NCBI RefSeq assembly: GCF_900177295.1
Contig: NZ_FWZX01000020.1
Coordinates: forward strand, 62,001 to 126,000
Source: Tistlia consotensis USBA 355
Lineage (GTDB): Bacteria; Pseudomonadota; Alphaproteobacteria; Kiloniellales; DSM-21159
Direction of reading: 5' to 3'
DNA length: 64,000 nt
Shown: positions 58,771 through 64,000 of the stretch, piece after piece
Layout: each line of letters starts with the position of its first letter
Numbering within the stretch: the first letter of the stretch is position 1
Program-made: the position numbers and the translations under genes
Notes under the pieces: model-generated
The model's database searches: none
What the model was told of the DNA's origin: nothing
The model's input: only the letters and a program-made list of their open reading frames with translations

Positions 58771-60114
58771 TCAGGGAAGCAGGCGTTCCAGCCGGGGCAG
58801 CGGGGCGCGTGGGATCGAGCGCCACAGCAGGGCGGCCCAGAACGCCAGCAGCAGCAGGCTGACGCCGATCCAGCCGAGGATCACGCAGGCGACGCCGGGA
58901 GCCACGGCCGGCAGCTGACGCACGCCCTCGACCGGCGCCCCGTAGGCGGACCGCAGCTCCTGCAGCCCGAGCGGCAGCGACGCCGCGACCAGCGCGAGCG
59001 AGACCGCAGCGGCCGCCAGGGTGCCGGGCCAGCGCCCCCGCCCCTGCAGCCGCACGACCCGCTCGGCATGAAGCCAGACGCCGGTCAGGCAGAGCCCGGA
59101 GAGCGAAAGCCCGAAGCAGAACCAGAGCAGCTTGCCGGCAAGCCCCGCGAAGCTGCCGAAGTGCAGCGGGTCCGCCGTGTCGACCCAGCGCCAGTAGGCC
59201 GGCAGCGCCTCGCCTCGCTGGTCGTAGAGAAGCCGCCCGCTGTGCCGGTCGAGCCGCAGCTGGTTGGCGCGGTCGCGGAGCAGCAGGCTGCCCGCCTGGC
59301 CGTCCAGGTAGAGCACGCCCGGCTCGAAGCGCAGCGTGCGGATCGACAGCTCCGGCCTGAGCCGCCGGGCCTCGCGGACGAGCGCGTCGAGCGGCAGGGG
59401 TGGACCAGCCCCGGCGCCGTCGGGCTTCACCAGGGTCACCACCGAGCGGCCCGGCGCGCCGGCATAGACGGTGATCCCGTCGCCCAGGCCGGCGCGCAGC
59501 TTCTCGATGCCGTACCAGCTGCCGGTGAGCCCCATCACCAGGAGGAAGCCCAGGCTCCACAGCCCGGCCAGGCGGTGAAGCTCGCTCCAGAGCATCCGCC
59601 GGCCGCCGCGCCGGAAGCGGAAGAAGCCGCGCCACCAGCGCTTGTGGAAGCAGAGCGACGAGACGAGCAGGACCAGCAGCAGGAGCCCGAACAGCGAGAC
59701 CAGCGGCACGCCCCAGGCGACCGGCAGGAAGAGCGAGCGGTGGAAGCTCCGGAAGAATCGCCAGACGGTGAGCAGGCTCGAGGCGCCGCGGACCTCGCCG
59801 CTGTAGGGGTCGAGGTAGATCCGCGACGGCTGGCCGTCCGGCAGCCGGATCAGCGCCTCCGCGGCCGAACGGCTGTAGAGCGGCGCCTCCAGGCGGGTGA
59901 CGCGGGCCCCGGGATAGGCCGCCTGCACCGCCGCCAGGATCGTTCCCCAGCTCGCCCGCTCACCGCCGGCCGGCACCCGCGCCGCCGGGGTCACCAGCCA
60001 GTCGAGCTCGTGAGAGAGGGTGGCGAAGCTGCCGCTCCAGCAGATCACGAAGAGCAGCAGGCCGAGCACGACGCCGGCGAAGCTGTGGACCTGGAACCAG
60101 GCCCGGCGCGTCAT
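58771..60114 (-). CDS. PepSY-domain membrane protein (iron/siderophore utilisation type)
   Basis: A 447-residue PepSY-associated transmembrane protein. It starts MTRRAWFQVHSFAGVVLGLLLFVICWSG (shown in part), a hallmark of the family, has a periplasmic PepSY region with IYLDPYSGEVRG, and four helices in two pairs, the second pair at SELHRLAGLWSLGFLLVMG. The histidines in the helices (VHSF, LHRL, FHRS) suggest heme binding. Related proteins reduce ferric siderophores at the inner membrane. It follows the TonB receptor gene with eight bases between; the two are likely one Fur-controlled operon. Confidence 0.92.
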   Translation of the reverse strand: MTRRAWFQVHSFAGVVLGLLLFVICWSGSFATLSHELDWLVTPAARVPAGGERASWGTILAAVQAAYPGARVTRLEAPLYSRSAAEALIRLPDGQPSRIYLDPYSGEVRGASSLLTVWRFFRSFHRSLFLPVAWGVPLVSLFGLLLLVLLVSSLCFHKRWWRGFFRFRRGGRRMLWSELHRLAGLWSLGFLLVMGLTGSWYGIEKLRAGLGDGITVYAGAPGRSVVTLVKPDGAGAGPPLPLDALVREARRLRPELSIRTLRFEPGVLYLDGQAGSLLLRDRANQLRLDRHSGRLLYDQRGEALPAYWRWVDTADPLHFGSFAGLAGKLLWFCFGLSLSGLCLTGVWLHAERVVRLQGRGRWPGTLAAAAVSLALVAASLPLGLQELRSAYGAPVEGVRQLPAVAPGVACVILGWIGVSLLLLAFWAALLWRSIPRAPLPRLERLLP

Positions 60115-60122
60115 GATGCGGG

Positions 60123-62618
60123 TCAGAACTTGAGCGAGAGCGTGCCGAGCACGGTCAGCGGCGCGCCGGGATAGATCTCGGTGCGGCTGCGCGCCGCCTC
60201 GATGTAGTCGGCGTCGAACAGGTTCTCGACGTTGATCGCCGCCTTCAGGTTCTCGTTGTAGCGGTAGTAGACCGCGGCATCGGCCCGGACGTAGCCGCCG
60301 ATCTCGAAGCTGTTGTCGAGGTCGCCCTCGCGGTTGCCGGCGGCGAACAGGCCGGCGCCGAAGCCCAGGCCCTCCAGCTCGCCCTCCTGGAGCTCGTAGG
60401 TCGACCAGAGGCTGCCGCTGAACTCCGGCACGTCGTTCAGCCGGTTGCCGACCGGGATCTCGTTGTCCTTGGTCACGACCGCGTCGATCCAGGCGCCCGA
60501 GGCCATGACCCGCCAGCCCGGCAGGATCTCGCCGGTCACGTCGAGCTCCAGGCCGCGGCTGCGCTGCTCGCCGGTCTGCACCGAGAAGCCCGAATTGTCG
60601 GGATCGGCGGTCAGCACGTTCCGGCGCGTCAGCTGGAAGGCCGCCAGCGTCACCGAGAGGCGGCGGTCGAGCAGCTCGGACTTCACGCCGACCTCGTACT
60701 GCTCGCCGGTCTCGGGATCGAAGGGCTGGCCGTCGAAGGAGCTGCCGACCTGGGGCAGGAAGGACTGGCTGTAGCTGGCGTAGAGCGAGACCGTCTCGAG
60801 CGGCTTGTAGACCAGGCCGAGGCGCGGCGAGAAATGGCTGTCGGTCTGGACCGTCTCCGCCCCGTTCAGGATCTCGCGGGTGTCGGCGTAGTCGAAGCGG
60901 CCGCCGGCGACCAGCTGCCACTGCTCGCCGAGCGAGACCTGGTCCTGCAGGTAGCCGCCGACCAGGTAGACGCGGTGGTCCTGGACGGTGGCCGCGCCGT
61001 AGTCGCCGGGCTCGGCGCCGTAGACCGGGTCGAAGATGTCGATCGAGGCGAGCGAGGCGAGCACGTAGTTGACGTCGCGGTCGGCCCGGGCGGCCTCGAG
61101 GCCGAGCAGCAGCTTGTGGCCGACGCCGCCGGTCTCGAACTCGCCGACCAGGTCGTTCTGGGCGCGCAGCTCGCGCATGTGGTCCTCCTGGCGCCTTGCC
61201 CGCCGGGTCAGGGTCCTGCCGTCGGCCAGCAGCGTCCGCGGGTCGGCGCTGACGCGCAGCGCCTCGCCGGTCACGACGCGCGCCGAGCTGCGCAGCGACC
61301 AGTCGGCGTTGAAGTCGTGCTCCAGCAGGTAGCCGAAGCGCTCCTGGTCCGCCTCGTAGACCGAGAAGTCCTCGCCCAGGTAGCGGCTGGCCGGCAGGTC
61401 GGCGACGCCGTCGCCGGAGGCGACCAGGCCCCGGTCGAAGGGGGTCTTCTGGTCGCTGTACTGGGCGCTCAGGGTCAGGCGGGTGTCGGGATCGATCTGC
61501 CAGCGCCCGACCGGCGCCACGAAGACCCGCTCGGAATCGATGAAGAAGTCGCGGAAGCTGTCGTTGCGCTGATAGGCGGCGTTGACCCGGAAGCCGAGCG
61601 AGCCATCCTCGGTCAGCGGCGTCGAGAGGTCGAGCGTCGGCCGGAAGAAGTCGTAGCTGCCGAGGGTCAGCTCGCCGGCCGCATAGGGCTCGGCGAGCGG
61701 CTGCTTGGTGACCAGGTTGACGACGCCGCCGGGATCGTTGTTGCCGTAGAGCACCGAGGCCGGCCCCTTGAGCACCTCGACCCGCTCGACGTTGGCGAGG
61801 TCGAGGAAGACCTCGTCGCCGAGGAACTGGTTGCTCGGCATGCCGTCGGTCGCGAAGTAGTAGGTCTCGAAGCCGCGGATCCTCAGCGCCTCCGAGCGGT
61901 TGCCCAGCGTGCCGCCCGCCTGCACGCCGCTGACGTTCTTGACGACCTCGGCCAGGCTGTCGGCCTTCTGGTCCTCGATCACCGCCCGCGGCACGACCTG
62001 GATCGACTGCGGCACGTCGAGGATCGGCGTGTCGGTCCTGGTCGCGGTCGCCGTGCGCGCGGCCTTGTAGCCGGCGACCGGGCCGTAGGCCGATTCGCCG
62101 GCGCCCTCGACCGTGATCGGCGCGAGCCGCAGCGTGCCGCCGGCCCCGGCCCCGGCCCCGGCGTCGGCATCGGCCGCGCCCTGCCCGGCGCTCTCCAGGA
62201 CCACGGTGGAGCCGTTGGCGAAGCGGAAGCCGAGGCCGCTGCCGGCGAGCAGCAGCTGCAGCGCCCGCTCCGGCGCGTAGCGGCCGGCGAGCCCCCGGCT
62301 GCGCCGGCCGGCGGCCAGCCCGGCCGGATCGAGCAGCTCCAGCCCGGCCTGCCGGGCGAAGCCCTGGAGGGCCGAGGGCAGCGCGCCGGCCGGAATGTCG
62401 AAGCGCCGCGCGCCGGCCTGGGCCAGTTGCCGCTGCTGCGCCTGAGCCCGCGCATCCGGCGACGGCCCCTCGCCGGCCGCGGCGGATTCGCCCAGCAGCG
62501 GCCCGGCGGCGAGCAGCGCGCAGAGCGACGGGGCGAGCCAGCGCCTGCCCCCGCTTCCGCCGCGGACCTTCCGCTCCCTGCTGCCGGCGCCGTGCGTCCC
62601 GCGGCTCGCTGCTGTCAT
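60123..62618 (-). CDS. TonB-dependent siderophore receptor with N-terminal STN domain
   Basis: An 831-residue outer-membrane receptor. A signal peptide is followed by an STN (secretin/TonB short) domain at about residues 70-145 (FDIPAGALPSALQGFARQAGLEL) and then a plug: VPQSIQVVPRAVIEDQKADSL and the NDPGGVVNLVTKQP region, and a beta-barrel with the terminal aromatic residue (LSLKF). Ferrichrome/pyoverdine-type similarity is clear. STN domains usually talk to a FecR-like anti-sigma factor, but no FecI/FecR genes are nearby. The gene is downstream of a Fur-box-like site. Confidence 0.95.
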   Translation of the reverse strand: MTAASRGTHGAGSRERKVRGGSGGRRWLAPSLCALLAAGPLLGESAAAGEGPSPDARAQAQQRQLAQAGARRFDIPAGALPSALQGFARQAGLELLDPAGLAAGRRSRGLAGRYAPERALQLLLAGSGLGFRFANGSTVVLESAGQGAADADAGAGAGAGGTLRLAPITVEGAGESAYGPVAGYKAARTATATRTDTPILDVPQSIQVVPRAVIEDQKADSLAEVVKNVSGVQAGGTLGNRSEALRIRGFETYYFATDGMPSNQFLGDEVFLDLANVERVEVLKGPASVLYGNNDPGGVVNLVTKQPLAEPYAAGELTLGSYDFFRPTLDLSTPLTEDGSLGFRVNAAYQRNDSFRDFFIDSERVFVAPVGRWQIDPDTRLTLSAQYSDQKTPFDRGLVASGDGVADLPASRYLGEDFSVYEADQERFGYLLEHDFNADWSLRSSARVVTGEALRVSADPRTLLADGRTLTRRARRQEDHMRELRAQNDLVGEFETGGVGHKLLLGLEAARADRDVNYVLASLASIDIFDPVYGAEPGDYGAATVQDHRVYLVGGYLQDQVSLGEQWQLVAGGRFDYADTREILNGAETVQTDSHFSPRLGLVYKPLETVSLYASYSQSFLPQVGSSFDGQPFDPETGEQYEVGVKSELLDRRLSVTLAAFQLTRRNVLTADPDNSGFSVQTGEQRSRGLELDVTGEILPGWRVMASGAWIDAVVTKDNEIPVGNRLNDVPEFSGSLWSTYELQEGELEGLGFGAGLFAAGNREGDLDNSFEIGGYVRADAAVYYRYNENLKAAINVENLFDADYIEAARSRTEIYPGAPLTVLGTLSLKF

Positions 62619-62661
62619 GACTCTCTGCCCCCGTCGATCTCGAAGTGGAGGCGCGGACGCT

Positions 62662-62680
62662 AATGAGAGTCATTCTCATT
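62662..62680 (-). promoter_or_regulatory. Fur-box-like operator upstream of the TonB receptor gene
   Basis: AATGAGAGTCATTCTCATT (62662-62680) contains the exact 7-base inverted arms AATGAGA and TCTCATT around a 5-base centre. It matches the 19-base Fur consensus (GATAATGATAATCATTATC) in most positions. It lies 44 bases before the receptor start and fits Fur repression when iron is plentiful. It also stands within the shared gap before the plus-strand gene at 62900. Confidence 0.8.
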
Positions 62681-62808
62681 CGCAACGTCTTTGTCGTGAG
62701 GAGGTTCATTCCGTCTCGTGGCGGGCCTCCTCCCTGAAGGCACGCCGGACGCTTTCGACGGCGAGCGGCAGGCAGCGAGCGCCCCGGCGCCGGCCGGGAC
62801 GACGGCTC

Positions 62809-62822
62809 TTGATCGAGGTCAA
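62809..62822 (+). promoter_or_regulatory. FNR/NnrR-type site upstream of the cytochrome c unit
   Basis: TTGATCGAGGTCAA, preceded by C and followed by GG, has perfectly symmetric CTTGA...TCAAG ends and is one mismatch from TTGAT-N4-ATCAA. It lies 77 bases before the ATG at 62900, the expected place for an oxygen- or nitrogen-oxide-responsive activator site. The rest of the 281-base gap (62619-62899) holds only the Fur box. The site is predicted by motif only. Confidence 0.5.
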
Positions 62823-62899
62823 GGCGTCCGCCCGGATCGCGCCGCAGGCTTCCCGCCAGACGGGGCTCCCCGTCCCGCCGGGCGAAGGAGGCGCAAGCC

Positions 62900-63199
62900 A
62901 TGAAGGTCTTCATGCTGTTCACCGGCAGCGGGCCGCTGGTCATCCTGACCTCGCATGCCTCGGTCACCGACGGCGCGCTGCTGCACAAGCTCGAGGCCAA
63001 GGGCATCCGCAAGTTCATCGCCTTCGAGATCCCGGCCGACACCGCGGAGCAGCGCTACGGCGCCCACTTCGCGGTCGTGCAGCGCGATCTCAAGGAGGAC
63101 GACGACCTGCGGGTGCTCGACTACGACGGCCAGCGCGCCTTCAAGCTGTTCCGCTTCGAGGAGCTGTCGCAGCCGATCGTCCACGAGCCGGCCGCCTGA
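62900..63199 (+). CDS. Small conserved protein of unknown function before a cytochrome c gene
   Basis: A 99-residue soluble protein: MKVFMLFTGSGPLVILTSHA, then YGAHFAVVQRDLKEDDDLRVLDYDGQRAF in pieces, and a short tail. The motif DLRVLDYDG is distinctive. GAAGGAGG precedes the ATG. I do not recognise a characterised family; such proteins are associated with cytochrome c genes in other proteobacteria in my recollection, without known role. It is 22 bases before the cytochrome gene and follows an FNR-type site. Confidence 0.7.
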   Translation: MKVFMLFTGSGPLVILTSHASVTDGALLHKLEAKGIRKFIAFEIPADTAEQRYGAHFAVVQRDLKEDDDLRVLDYDGQRAFKLFRFEELSQPIVHEPAA

Positions 63200-63221
63200 G
63201 CCGCGGGAGAGGAGCCGAGCG

Positions 63222-63578
63222 ATGCGCCGGACAAAGACGGGACTGGCCCTGGCGGCCCTGCTGCTCGCCCTGCAGCCGCGCGCGACCCTGGCGGCGAGCG
63301 ATCCGGCGGCCGGCGATGCGGCGGCGGCCCGGCCGATCGTCGCCGAGCACTGCGCGACCTGCCACCAGGTGCCGGGCCTCGAGGCGCGCTTCGCGAAGGC
63401 CCGGGTCACCGCCCCGGCCTTCCAGGCGATCGCCGACGATCCCGCGAAGTACCCCGAGGCGCAGCTGCGCGCCTTCCTGCAGAAGCCGCACTTCCCGATG
63501 GGCAGCCTGATCCTCTCGCCCAGCGACATCGACAACATCGTCGCCTTCATCGCGAGCCTGCGCGGCAAGGCGGAGTAG
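63222..63578 (+). CDS. Small periplasmic cytochrome c
   Basis: A 118-residue protein with a signal peptide (about residues 1-25, ending ATLAASD), the heme-binding CATCH motif (C44, C47, H48) and a probable axial methionine at M93 (HFPMGSL). The C-terminal SDIDNIVAFIASLR is typical of class I cytochromes c. It likely carries electrons in the periplasm. The next gene, on the opposite strand, encodes a multicopper oxidase, a possible partner. Confidence 0.93.
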   Translation: MRRTKTGLALAALLLALQPRATLAASDPAAGDAAAARPIVAEHCATCHQVPGLEARFAKARVTAPAFQAIADDPAKYPEAQLRAFLQKPHFPMGSLILSPSDIDNIVAFIASLRGKAE

Positions 63579-63615
63579 GCAGCGATCCAGCCCCCGGCGG
63601 GCCGGGCGGGCGGGC

Positions 63616-64000
63616 TCAGGCGACCGAGAAGTCGGTCATCATCCCGGAATCCTCGTGCTCCAGGTTGTGGCAGTGGGCCATGAAGGGATGCTCCCTGGGC
63701 GCGGGATGGTCGAAGCGGACCTGGATCTCCGCCGTGCCGCCCTTCTCGATCGGCGCGATGTCCTTCCAGCCGGCCATCTGCGCCGGCGGCGGCTTGCCGT
63801 CGAGCGCCAGGATGCGGAACTGGCAGCCGTGGATGTGCACCGGATGCTGCATCCGGTCCGAGCCCTCCGAGATCAGCCAGCGCAGGTCGGTCTTGAGCGG
63901 CGCCGAGAAGGAGACGGCGCCCATCCGGAAGGGGGTCCCGTTGACCGCGTTCGCGCCGAGCTGCTGATCGAGCGGCAAGGCCGGGCCGTCGGTGATCAGC
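63616..64000 (-). CDS. Multicopper oxidase, C-terminal fragment
   Basis: The frame runs off the right edge, so only the last 128 residues are seen. They contain the final cupredoxin domain: HPVHIHGCQFRIL (type 2/3 copper ligands) and MAHCHNLEHEDSGMM (type 1 copper ligands). The upstream sequence includes NAVNGTPFRMG, as in CueO-type enzymes. It may oxidise copper or a phenolic compound in the periplasm. Convergent with the cytochrome c gene, with 37 bases between stops. Confidence 0.93.
   Translation of the reverse strand, partial: LITDGPALPLDQQLGANAVNGTPFRMGAVSFSAPLKTDLRWLISEGSDRMQHPVHIHGCQFRILALDGKPPPAQMAGWKDIAPIEKGGTAEIQVRFDHPAPREHPFMAHCHNLEHEDSGMMTDFSVA

Noticed and set aside
58771-63042. 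1423-codon frame spanning the PepSY gene and running antisense-frame through the TonB receptor
   Set aside because: Only its 3' part (58771-60114) encodes the PepSY protein; the upstream part is an out-of-frame shadow of the receptor and lacks domains.

Overview
The window reads as a chromosomal segment of a high-GC alphaproteobacterium, probably from the Rhodospirillales or a related group. This is inferred from strong codon bias toward G/C-ending codons, long spurious antisense ORFs, TRAP and Opp/Liv-type importers with many LysR regulators, a phasin-like protein, a ChrB-type protein, and palindromic intergenic repeats of alphaproteobacterial style. No rRNA, tRNA, CRISPR array, transposase or integrase was recognised. 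About 58 protein genes are supported. The first and last genes are cut by the window edges.

Layout. 1-3571: end of an RND efflux adaptor plus its AcrB-type pump. 3632-11920: a LysR regulator, then a co-directional catabolic block (GST-like protein, TRAP importer of three genes, FAH-family hydrolase, Ldh2-type dehydrogenase, TfdA/TauD dioxygenase, flavin reductase). 11939-19578 (minus strand): phasin-like protein, allophanate hydrolase, and an Opp/Dpp-type ABC importer with a double ATPase; a divergent LysR gene lies at 19729. 20670-28261: a formate dehydrogenase locus (HTH plus binding-protein-domain regulator, beta and alpha subunits, small Tat protein, TorD-like chaperone, DUF3306 protein) with fdhD divergent. 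No gamma (cytochrome b) subunit and no DUF3305 gene is present. 28311-31526: a lower-GC insert with a polytopic membrane protein, a GT2 glycosyltransferase and a truncated TVP38-like protein. 31815-32972: a MOT1-type molybdate/sulfate transporter.

33671-36997: UGT-like glycosyltransferase, cupin and aldehyde dehydrogenase. 37061-43487: SDR and MFS genes divergent from a convincing PtxD-like phosphite dehydrogenase with a LysR gene overlapping its end, followed by GNAT, a second LysR and an enoyl-CoA hydratase-family gene. 43562-54792: an MFS gene facing a long minus-strand set in the order class III cyclase, MalT-like LuxR regulator, class II histone-deacetylase-family amidohydrolase, and a complete branched-chain-type ABC importer. 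A ureohydrolase (agmatinase family) is divergent from the cyclase, which suggests a polyamine or acylated-amine theme. 56037-58644: aldo/keto reductase and a ChrB-like / COG4280-like membrane protein / small membrane protein operon with a striking palindrome inside its promoter spacer. 58771-62618: PepSY membrane protein and a TonB siderophore receptor under a clear Fur-box-like site. 62900-64000: a small unknown protein, a cytochrome c and the C-terminus of a multicopper oxidase, with an FNR/NnrR-type site upstream of the first two.

The best candidates for undescribed biology are the PtxD-like locus lacking a PtxABC transporter but carrying a divergent MFS/SDR pair, the cyclase/LuxR/deacetylase/Liv-importer assembly, the TRAP/FAH/dioxygenase/flavin-reductase pathway, and the formate dehydrogenase locus without a membrane subunit. 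All substrate assignments are inference from sequence and context.
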